From Verrucomicrobia bacterium TMED44 (lineage in GTDB: Bacteria > Verrucomicrobiota > Verrucomicrobiia > Opitutales > Seribacteraceae): DNA of 8,579 nt. Made by a program: the position numbers and the translations under genes. Below are positions 1 to 6,812 of the stretch, piece after piece; the stretch's first letter is position 1; every line of letters starts with the position of its first letter. The notes beneath the pieces are model-generated. The model did not search any database and was not told the origin of the DNA. It was given only the letters and a program-made list of their open reading frames with translations. The stretch is from NCBI GenBank assembly GCA_002168015.1, contig NHCX01000021.1, positions 1 through 8,579 of the forward strand, written 5' to 3'.

Positions 1-444
1 ACAGCCTTTAAATCATCCGCTTTGTCTGCGTTTGAGAATACAGCGGTCAAACTGGAAGCATCTTGAAGTCCAAGATCGGCAGAAGTTTCCATAACTTCTT
101 TCATGGAATCTGCTTTATCCGCATTCTTAAGAGTGCTGGCAAGAATGGAAGCACTACCAGCGTCCAACTTCTTCTTTCCTGATCCATCGACTGCACCTAA
201 AGTGCTTTTTGCCACATCCATCACAGCCTTTAAATCATCCGCTTTATCTGCATTCGAAAAGACCGCAGTCAAACTGGCTGCATCTTGAAGTCCAAGATCA
301 GCAGAAGTTTCCATAACTTCTTTCATGGAATCTGCCTTATCCGCATTCTTAAGAGTGCTTGATAAGATGGAAGCACTACCGGAATCCAACTTTTTACCTC
401 CTGTACCATCATCACTGCCTAAGGTTTTCTTCGCGACATCCATA
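1..444 (-). repeat. Tandem 222-bp coding repeat (74 residues per unit)
   Basis: Bases 1-222 and 223-444 align without gaps at a period of exactly 222, with long identical stretches (for example around 61-135 against 283-357). A third, more diverged copy begins at 445. Each unit encodes two related helical modules of 31 and 43 residues, both centred on NADKAD followed by D/S-L/M-K-x-V-M; the longer module carries an extra Gly/Lys-rich loop. The period is a multiple of three, so copy number can change without frameshift. The array continues past the left edge, so the total copy number is unknown. Confidence 0.9.
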
Positions 445-1706
445 ACCTCCTTTAAATCGTCTGCTTGGTCAACATTGGTAAACATTGACTCCATGTTCGC
501 TTTGTCCTTTACGCCAATCTCCGCTGCAACCGCGACTACTTCCTTTACAGCTCCGGAATTTTGCGAATTTTCAAGTAAGCTATCAAACATCTCTGGTGAC
601 TCAACACCAATTTCTGCAGCTTGCTCTGTTACTTCAACAACATCATCAAAGTTACCAACTAAATCTCCGATAAACTGAGATTCAGTTTTATCTCCTTCAG
701 CACGACGGCCAAGTCTGCGGGCGACAGCCTTCTCTTCTAACTTATCAGCCCCTTTTCTAGATACCTTGACATAGGTATCCACTTTTTCAAGTTTTTCGGG
801 GTCGTTCAAATCAATCAAGCCCGCTTTATCCAAGGCTACAGCTTCTTCTGATCCATTATCATCAACTCCTTTAGCAGCCGCAGCCTGATCTGCATCCTGT
901 TCCTGAAGTTCCTCTTCAGAAGGTGCTTCATCTTCAACATCTTCAGAACCCTCGCTGGTTGGAACCGAGCTATCATTTACCGAAGATACTCCTGTCGCAC
1001 CTTCCGATGCTTCAAGGTCTGCTTCAATACTTGCTAAAAGGGAGGGAGGGACTTTGCCTAAGGTGGGAGGAAGGATAATCCCACTAGCACTGATACCTGC
1101 AGAAAAGCTTTGGCCTTGTCTGACCATGGTAGCAATATCAGATCCACGCAACTGTGTAGCAACGGATCCTTTGAACATATTGATGTTAAGATTGGTGGCT
1201 CCATTGTTGGCCATAATTCCCATTTGGCCTGATGTTCCGCGGATACCTGCGGTACCGACTGGGGATTCAATATTGAAGCTTGACCGTTTGTCTAATTTCT
1301 TAACATCAAAAACCATATCTCCCAATTCCAAATCCATAACCGTTTGAGATGAACTGGGCTCACCTTTCATATCCGACAATTTTTTCTTGCCGGGATCAAA
1401 TTTCTCCTGGGTGAATTTTTTGATGTTTAGGGCAGAGTCAGACTTGATGGTGGAAACTGTACCGTTGGAAAGAAGAAGGATAATCTTTGAGGATGGTCCC
1501 GTCTTAATTGTATGGCCGTCAAAAAGTAGACCACCTGCCTTAACTTGACTTGCGGGGAGTTGAGCCTGGGTTTCGTTGTTCGTAACCGTGACTTGACCTT
1601 CAAGAGATGCAATGATGATCGCTCCCTTCGATTCCATGACTTCTGCCTCCTGAGAATATAAGGAAGAAAAAATAAACAATATGGGAAGAATACGAAAAAC
1701 TTTCAT
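1..1706 (-). CDS. Secreted FecR-domain protein with C-terminal tandem helical repeats (3' end beyond the window)
   Basis: The reading frame is open from an ATG at 1706 to the left edge, giving 568 full codons without a stop, so the C-terminus is missing. Residues 1-18 form a signal peptide (MK-R, then a hydrophobic stretch ending LYS before Q19), so the protein is exported. Residues about 28-165 are a FecR-type domain: an EGQV start, GGLLFDGHTIKTG, the SNGTV strand and the hallmark SPVGTAGIRGTSG (148-160). Known FecR domains include the periplasmic sensor of iron uptake, but here there is no membrane anchor or TonB-receptor partner, so a secreted structural or surface role is more likely (inference). 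Residues about 229-300 are an acidic Ser/Glu/Asp/Ala linker containing DDNGS at 282-286. From about residue 343 the protein consists of helical repeats of about 31 residues that become 74-residue units near the left edge. No Shine-Dalgarno is visible before the ATG. It is the last gene seen in the same-strand block, 85 bases after the oligosaccharyltransferase. Confidence 0.88.
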   Translation of the reverse strand, partial: MKVFRILPILFIFSSLYSQEAEVMESKGAIIIASLEGQVTVTNNETQAQLPASQVKAGGLLFDGHTIKTGPSSKIILLLSNGTVSTIKSDSALNIKKFTQEKFDPGKKKLSDMKGEPSSSQTVMDLELGDMVFDVKKLDKRSSFNIESPVGTAGIRGTSGQMGIMANNGATNLNINMFKGSVATQLRGSDIATMVRQGQSFSAGISASGIILPPTLGKVPPSLLASIEADLEASEGATGVSSVNDSSVPTSEGSEDVEDEAPSEEELQEQDADQAAAAKGVDDNGSEEAVALDKAGLIDLNDPEKLEKVDTYVKVSRKGADKLEEKAVARRLGRRAEGDKTESQFIGDLVGNFDDVVEVTEQAAEIGVESPEMFDSLLENSQNSGAVKEVVAVAAEIGVKDKANMESMFTNVDQADDLKEVMDVAKKTLGSDDGTGGKKLDSGSASILSSTLKNADKADSMKEVMETSADLGLQDAASLTAVFSNADKADDLKAVMDVAKSTLGAVDGSGKKKLDAGSASILASTLKNADKADSMKEVMETSADLGLQDASSLTAVFSNADKADDLKA

Positions 1707-1791
1707 GTCAATACGGGTTTGGTAGATATATGATTACAATATTCAACTATTATTTAGCATCTTGTCCACAAAAAATACACAGACTCTTAAA
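1707..1791. other. AT-rich gap between the oligosaccharyltransferase and FecR-repeat genes
   Basis: This 85-base spacer is the largest gap in the window. I see no convincing -35/-10 pair on the minus strand and no G+C-rich hairpin followed by a T-run. A short AT-rich inverted repeat (7-base arms, 1796-1802 and 1805-1811) lies just inside the end of the upstream gene but is too weak to call a terminator. The gap could hold an unrecognised promoter for the FecR-repeat gene, or the gene may be read through from upstream. Confidence 0.5.
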
Positions 1792-4700
1792 TTAATTTAC
1801 AATTTTGTAAACTTTTCCCCACGGAGTCGAGTAAACTTTTTGAAAATAATCAGCCGGTAAATCCTCCATTAAGAATCCTTGAACCAGAACACTTTCAAAT
1901 GTTTCTTGGTCCATGAAAAACCAGGCCTGAGACATTTGGTACCCTCTAGCTGGAATTTCAATTTCCTCCCCAGCTGTGATCACATCTTCCACCTTAAGCT
2001 CCAAATGCTGAGCAAGCATCATCTGGGGGACTCCCGTGGACCGTGCGACTTCCTCGACAGTCCTGCCGCCAGAAGGAACTTCGTAACGGCGACCTCCAGC
2101 AAAGATAGGAAGATTAGTTTGAATCAAATGAAAACGGGGAGTTCCGAGCTTTTGGGATGGCATCTTTATAAGCTTACCAGTTTTTGAATCATGCATTCTG
2201 CGATGAAAAGCGAAGGGAACAGCTTCCTGTACTCCCGGGACTTTGGCTTTGTAGGTTTTCAAGTTTGCTTCCACCTTATATCCACCACGCATATTTAAAG
2301 ATACTCCATCGGGCATACTTGTTACCCAATCAGCCTGAGTCATAAATGGTTGCCTGACCGGATTGACCCCGTTCTCAAATTTGGGGTGAGAAAAAGCCTC
2401 GGCATCGAACTTGTCCAAAAGAAAACGCTTGGCAAAGGTAGAATTAAAAACCGTAGATGAAAGAATAATTAATTCTTTTGTATTTTTGACCAAGAGTAGT
2501 ACCCTACCCGAACGGGGATCTGGTTTACTTAAGATATTGAAGCCATCAATATTTACGGATTGGACCAGTTTCGCAAAATCTCCGGTATTGCCGGAAGTAC
2601 TCCATAATTGAGAATAACTTACAATTCCTGACTGTTCGCCTTCGACCCGCAAATTACCCTGCTTATCAAAACGGAAGCCTTCATCAAAATTAAATGAATA
2701 ACCCTCCACCCTTCCATTTCGGAGAATTTTCATCGGGGGTTCCCGATTGGAACTATTTTGAGCTGCTTGACCATCAGAAAAATATAGGTTTCGCGAGCTA
2801 AAGCTTAAAATAGTCGGAAATATCTTCAAGATTTCGTAAGGCAAAAAGAGAAAAATATCCCTTGATTGTGGGGGTAAAGGATAGGTACCGGTTTCCAAAT
2901 CGTGAAGAATACCCTGATAAAACTCGAGATCTGGCTTACCATCATTGAAGATAGCCTGGACGGCGGTACTGTAGGTTGGCTTTCCCTGCTTAATTTTTTC
3001 CTGCATATCCACATAGGTATCTGTCTTTAGCCGAGCCAAATTGACCGCACGTTTTGAATTGCGAGAGCGTAAAATTTCAGAAGTCAAATAATTATCAAAA
3101 GTCTGGTGTGCTGGAGAGGTAAAAGTTCTGGCTCCACCATAAAACCAACAACCTGATCCATAATCCCACCAAGTTACTACGAAGTCATCTGGATTTGAGG
3201 CTTCATTTAATTTCGTAAGAACATCGATGGTTTTTGTGGGATAGACTACATGAGAATGATAATTTTGGGCATGTTGGATATTGGGTCTGACCAATCCTAC
3301 GACAATAAAAACACATACAGACCAATAGAGAAAATTTATTATATATGTGGGAAACTTTTGGAACTTTCCTTGAGCCTTGCTATCAAGAGCCGATGGAGAA
3401 TTAAATTTAGAAAGCATTCCTGCTATGGGAGAGAACAAGATCGACCAAAGAATAACTAGGATAAGAAAGGTAACACCCAACGCCGCAATATTCCCCACAT
3501 GCACCGTGAATCGTAGCCCCACAGCTCCTTCAAAGCAATAATAGGCGATGGCTAAAAAAGGGATTGCCATGCAAAATTCCCAGTAGCGCAAAATAATAAG
3601 AATGACTCCAAGCAATCCAAATATGGCAGTCGGAATAATGAAGGCATCGTCTTTATCCTTTGCGGGCAGACAACGGGGACAGGAGCAGGAAGGGCTGTCA
3701 GCTAAAATCCTATTTCTGACTACTTCTTTTGGGATGCCACTGGCTTCCCGGACCGTGGAAAACACATCCAAATAACTGAGACTGTAGCCTTTTTCTTTAT
3801 TTTGCGATGTTAAAGACACTCCTTCACCAGCGGAAACATAACGGTCGAGCTTGGCAAAAATCTTATCTTTTACATCACCGCCCAAAATTGCAAATGCAGT
3901 AAACAATAGACAAATAAGGGGAAGAAGAAATGGAGGCAGGGTAAAAATGGATAATTTTGGACGAGAAGAATCTTCTCTACGGTTACCCCATTGCTCGTCA
4001 AGTCCTCCGTTGGAAATATTCTTATCCGTTTCTTCCGATTTTTTTTTGATTACGCCAACTTTTCCAAGTATAAAAAACAATGTAATTAAAATGAGTAGCC
4101 CGGCAAAAAACCAACCTGGGCTACGCTCAATATTAGACCCATACGACCATGATTCCGCGTAGGCCGCAAAAGCAACCAGCATAATTGACTTGAAGGTAAA
4201 GGTAGCACTCGATGAGGAAATGGCTTCTCGCCATTTTTTCTGGTGAAAGACAAAATAATCCAAAGCAACTAATCCCACTCTGTATCCAATATAAGATAAA
4301 GTAAGAGCACCTGTTATCGCCTGCCCGGAAGCATAAAAGAAACGATAAAGATAGAGGGTTAATGCGGCAGCCAAGGCATAATGAAGGGAGCGTCTTCGAC
4401 TGGCTGATAATAAAAAATACAAGGCAAAAGCAGGGACAGTTATAGAAAACATATCCGTATCGTAATATCCGGCCAGGGTACGGTTGTAATAACTATGCGT
4501 AACCCCTGCCAAGCATGCCGCGAAAAAGCCCCAAATATTGCTCCCATATAGCCGCCCAATCAAGACAATGGGAATACAAACTATGCCGGCAATATAAACC
4601 GGAAGCCATAATAACAAAACTTCAATGGTGAGAGAAGGGAGGAGTTGCAGTAACCAATAGGGCAACATCGTGATCATTCCACTGTTCAAAGCACTCGGAA

Positions 4701-5079
4701 TGAGATTGTTATCCTGATGCATTTCAAAATGAGCTTTCTGTAGGATACTTCCAAAATAGAAACTGTCGTGAGTATTGGGCAGCGCGACCCCATCCTTCAC
4801 CATATCAGGGTGAAAATAAACTGTCTCTCCCTGCTCATTTTCATAACTAGCCTGGGCAAAATCAATCCATTCCAACCGAACCCAAAAGCTTAAATAATAA
4901 GCAAGAGCCATTAACAAAAGGGTGGCATACCAAGGGAATTTATCTTTCGGGAAAGAAAGTACATTGCCGAACATACCCCGATCGCGAATTACATTTTGGA
5001 ACCATCCCGCCTGCTCCTTGGAAATATCCGAGGAAGCCTGATCGTTCGGATTCTCCGAAATGCTTTCTATTTTGCTCAA
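1792..5079 (-). CDS. pglB: PglB/STT3-family oligosaccharyltransferase with a C-terminal LysM-like insert
   Basis: This is a polytopic inner-membrane enzyme predicted to transfer a glycan from an isoprenoid pyrophosphate carrier to Asn of exported proteins. Family landmarks, in order: D105 in the first external loop (NTHDSFYFG); NRTLAGYYDTDMF with D207/D209; STVRE with E445 in the catalytic external loop; GLRFT with R523; and WWDYG at 637-641. These match the positions of Campylobacter PglB D56, D154/D156, E319, R375 and its WWDYG motif as I remember that sequence. The first membrane helix is about 51-68 after a polar 50-residue N-terminus, the last about 578-598, and the rest is a periplasmic domain. 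The protein has 1,095 residues against about 710 in Campylobacter PglB. The excess lies in a polar, probably cytoplasmic loop (340-378), a CSCPRC segment (465-470) and a C-terminal insert (about 905-1048) with a LysM-like module. The start is TTG at 5079, the first usable codon after an in-frame stop at 5104-5106. There is no Shine-Dalgarno, and ATG at 4974 (residue 36) is an alternative that keeps all membrane helices. The gene lies 28 bases after its upstream neighbour, probably in the same operon. Confidence 0.93.
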   Translation of the reverse strand: MSKIESISENPNDQASSDISKEQAGWFQNVIRDRGMFGNVLSFPKDKFPWYATLLLMALAYYLSFWVRLEWIDFAQASYENEQGETVYFHPDMVKDGVALPNTHDSFYFGSILQKAHFEMHQDNNLIPSALNSGMITMLPYWLLQLLPSLTIEVLLLWLPVYIAGIVCIPIVLIGRLYGSNIWGFFAACLAGVTHSYYNRTLAGYYDTDMFSITVPAFALYFLLSASRRRSLHYALAAALTLYLYRFFYASGQAITGALTLSYIGYRVGLVALDYFVFHQKKWREAISSSSATFTFKSIMLVAFAAYAESWSYGSNIERSPGWFFAGLLILITLFFILGKVGVIKKKSEETDKNISNGGLDEQWGNRREDSSRPKLSIFTLPPFLLPLICLLFTAFAILGGDVKDKIFAKLDRYVSAGEGVSLTSQNKEKGYSLSYLDVFSTVREASGIPKEVVRNRILADSPSCSCPRCLPAKDKDDAFIIPTAIFGLLGVILIILRYWEFCMAIPFLAIAYYCFEGAVGLRFTVHVGNIAALGVTFLILVILWSILFSPIAGMLSKFNSPSALDSKAQGKFQKFPTYIINFLYWSVCVFIVVGLVRPNIQHAQNYHSHVVYPTKTIDVLTKLNEASNPDDFVVTWWDYGSGCWFYGGARTFTSPAHQTFDNYLTSEILRSRNSKRAVNLARLKTDTYVDMQEKIKQGKPTYSTAVQAIFNDGKPDLEFYQGILHDLETGTYPLPPQSRDIFLFLPYEILKIFPTILSFSSRNLYFSDGQAAQNSSNREPPMKILRNGRVEGYSFNFDEGFRFDKQGNLRVEGEQSGIVSYSQLWSTSGNTGDFAKLVQSVNIDGFNILSKPDPRSGRVLLLVKNTKELIILSSTVFNSTFAKRFLLDKFDAEAFSHPKFENGVNPVRQPFMTQADWVTSMPDGVSLNMRGGYKVEANLKTYKAKVPGVQEAVPFAFHRRMHDSKTGKLIKMPSQKLGTPRFHLIQTNLPIFAGGRRYEVPSGGRTVEEVARSTGVPQMMLAQHLELKVEDVITAGEEIEIPARGYQMSQAWFFMDQETFESVLVQGFLMEDLPADYFQKVYSTPWGKVYKIVN
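1948..2085 (-). other. LysM-like module inside the oligosaccharyltransferase C-terminus
   Basis: Residues 999-1044 of the oligosaccharyltransferase follow the LysM pattern over 45 residues: Y-x-V-x-x-G, then RTVEEVA, S-T-G-V, a Leu-rich second helix, I-x-x-G and a closing I-x-I-P. LysM modules bind GlcNAc-containing glycans, usually peptidoglycan. The module lies in the part of the protein expected to face the periplasm, where it could contact the wall. The fit is by motif reading only; the usual G-D-T-L is G-R-T-V here and the typical Asn is not clear. Confidence 0.72.
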
Positions 5080-5107
5080 ATTAAGATAAAAATGAAAGCT
5101 GTATTAC

Positions 5108-6808
5108 TTAACGGAATTTTTTCTCTAAGCCAAATAATTTCTTTCCAAGGGAGTCAAGTATAGGATTGGTCTTAACCGCTTCAAATGAATTACCCAGTAA
5201 TGTCCTCGATCCAGGGTGGAGGCGAGCACCCAAATTTTTCACATGGAATGCATAATTATTATTAACCATAATTCCTAACAGTTCTCCTTTCTGTGAAAAA
5301 ACAAGATCACTTTTAGAAGGGTCAAATTTTCCCGTTAAGAAAGTAAAATTTGAATGTTCTACCTTGATATACCTGGAATCTTTTTCGTCCCGGACAAAAT
5401 TGGTCTGCCCAAACCGGCCTTTTTGTGAATCGACCACCACTGCCTCTGAAAAAAGATAAGGGTTTTTAGGAGCAGAAAATATTTCTAAATCGGTGGTTTC
5501 TACCAATTTCTTGGGATCCAAGTAGAGAGGGATGATAATAATCCTTGGATCATCCATGAAAGCAATTTCTTTGATCGCAATGGGTTTCTGAAGTTTTTTC
5601 CCTGACAAGGATCCCTTGACCGAGACTAAACTACGAGGTCTGGGTTGTAACCTGAAAGGACTATCCTTGGCATGAACCAAAGTGTATGCGAAAGAGCCAT
5701 CTGCTAAGATAATGGAATCCATAGAAAACTTTTCTGTTTTCTCGGCTCCAAGGAACCCTCCCTTATGTGTAAACTCCAGCTCCAATAGAACTTTATTCTG
5801 TTCGTATTTCGTAAAAATTTCATTAAGGGACTGTTTTTGTCTCTCGTTTAATTTTTCAAAATTTTCTTTTTGCACAGCCGCAGTCTCCTCCACCTCCTTC
5901 TTGATATTTTCTACTTTCGAACCTACTCCAGAAACTTCTTCACTTACTTCAGCCATAGTAGCTTTAACTCCGGACACCTCGTCACCCACTTTGGAGACAT
6001 CTTCTTTTACGCTGCTGACTTCCTGCGTAACTGTGGTGATCTTGTCCCCTACTCCTGCCAATCCTTCACCCACTGTTCTCAGATCCTTCCCCACACCTTC
6101 CAGTCCCTGGTTAAGTGAATCTATTTTTTGATCAATTTTGGTGGTGGATGCAACTAAAGCATCCGAACGTTTCTTCTCATCTATCAATAAGGCTTTAGCT
6201 TCTTCCGCAGCCTTTTCCTCTGCTTTGGCTTTTTCCAATGTGGCAGCCAGTTCGACCCGCATGTTCGCTGCCTCTTTTTCTTTTCTTTCCTTGAGCTTGG
6301 ATAGTTCTTCTTGTTTCTTTTTGGCTTCCTCTAAATTTTTGGCCAGCAATTCGAGTTCTTTTTTGGAAGCAGCATTGCTCTGCAAAAGCTCTTCTCTCTT
6401 TTGGGCAATCTCCGCTCTTTGTCGGGAAAGTTCCGCCGCATCTTTTTGGGCTTGCGCAATGGCAGCTTCATTGCCTGCGATAACCTGATCACGCGAGGCA
6501 ATTTCCTGTTCTTTGGACTCGAGTTCTTGTTGACGTTGGAGAATTTGTTCCTCCAATTGTTCCTTTTGCCTGACGAGAGCATCCTTATCGCTGCTTAAAT
6601 TTTCCAAGAGAGTCTCATTGGTCGCCTCAAGCTCAGCCACTACATCATCATAACTTTCTCCATCTGAAATTCTCTCAATAACCTCCTTTGACACCACCTT
6701 TTGATCATCCTGTGCAAGGATGGCACCTTCCGGTACATCAAACCGTGCCAAGGCCAAAATGCTAAGCAACAGAAAGTCGCAGACAACAAGCAGAAGGCTT
6801 CGATTCAT
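5108..6808 (-). CDS. Membrane-anchored coiled-coil protein, possible MotB/ExbD-like channel partner
   Basis: The product has 566 residues and no family I can name with certainty. Residues 4-22 are one hydrophobic helix with a single buried acid, D11, just after MNRS (VVCDFLLLSILALARF). A lone Asp in an N-terminal signal-anchor is the hallmark of MotB, TolR and ExbD, where it carries the proton. Residues about 52-225 are a Glu/Lys/Gln/Ala-rich coiled coil. Residues 229-306 are eleven unbroken heptads with I/L/V/M at both core positions. A helical segment to about 340 leads into a beta-rich C-terminal domain (about 340-530) containing IIIIPLYLD and GELLGIMV, perhaps related to trypsin-like folds but without a GDSG serine motif. 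The expected topology is N-in with the bulk outside. The ATG at 6808 has a good Shine-Dalgarno 7 bases upstream, inside the end of the preceding gene; the 4-base gap implies translational coupling with that gene. The channel role is inference; the anchor and coiled coil are directly visible. Confidence 0.85.
   Translation of the reverse strand: MNRSLLLVVCDFLLLSILALARFDVPEGAILAQDDQKVVSKEVIERISDGESYDDVVAELEATNETLLENLSSDKDALVRQKEQLEEQILQRQQELESKEQEIASRDQVIAGNEAAIAQAQKDAAELSRQRAEIAQKREELLQSNAASKKELELLAKNLEEAKKKQEELSKLKERKEKEAANMRVELAATLEKAKAEEKAAEEAKALLIDEKKRSDALVASTTKIDQKIDSLNQGLEGVGKDLRTVGEGLAGVGDKITTVTQEVSSVKEDVSKVGDEVSGVKATMAEVSEEVSGVGSKVENIKKEVEETAAVQKENFEKLNERQKQSLNEIFTKYEQNKVLLELEFTHKGGFLGAEKTEKFSMDSIILADGSFAYTLVHAKDSPFRLQPRPRSLVSVKGSLSGKKLQKPIAIKEIAFMDDPRIIIIPLYLDPKKLVETTDLEIFSAPKNPYLFSEAVVVDSQKGRFGQTNFVRDEKDSRYIKVEHSNFTFLTGKFDPSKSDLVFSQKGELLGIMVNNNYAFHVKNLGARLHPGSRTLLGNSFEAVKTNPILDSLGKKLFGLEKKFR
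5891..6124 (-). other. Block of eleven perfect heptads (21-base periodicity)
   Basis: Residues 229-306 of the coiled-coil protein keep a strict seven-residue register with no skip: core positions at 229, 236, 243 and so on to 306 are I, L, V or M, and those at 232, 239 and so on to 302 are L, V or I. Intervening residues are mostly G, S, T, D, E and K, with recurring VSxVxxE units. Beta-branched residues at both core positions are known to favour trimeric or higher coiled coils over dimers. Confidence 0.85.
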
Positions 6809-6812
6809 ACCT

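Noticed and set aside
325..678. 117-codon plus-strand ORF, and a similar shorter one at 103-288
   Set aside because: Both are antisense to the FecR repeat array and resemble each other only because the repeat is duplicated; the minus frame has a signal peptide and a FecR domain and is clearly the coding one.
1..1706. FecR protein as an iron-uptake anti-sigma regulator
   Set aside because: It has a cleavable signal peptide instead of a cytoplasmic N-terminus with a membrane helix, and no FecI-type sigma factor or TonB receptor gene is nearby.
1796..1811. Inverted repeat TTTACAA-TT-TTGTAAA at the end of the oligosaccharyltransferase gene as a terminator
   Set aside because: The stem is short and almost all A/T, lies just inside the coding end, and lacks a G+C-rich core and a clear T-tract.
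4012..4026. D-K-N-I-S sequon (residues 352-356) in the oligosaccharyltransferase, possible self-glycosylation
   Set aside because: It falls in the Lys-rich loop that corresponds to a cytoplasmic loop of PglB between two membrane helices, so the site would not face the active side.
5682..6131. 149-codon plus-strand ORF
   Set aside because: It lies fully antisense to the coiled-coil gene; its Ser/Phe/Thr-rich product is what the reverse of Glu/Lys/Val heptad codons yields, and it has no recognisable domain.
6779..6808. Cys10 in LLLVVC of the coiled-coil protein as a lipobox
   Set aside because: The Cys is only ten residues in and is followed by another eleven hydrophobic residues and Arg, which fits an uncleaved signal anchor and not a lipoprotein signal.
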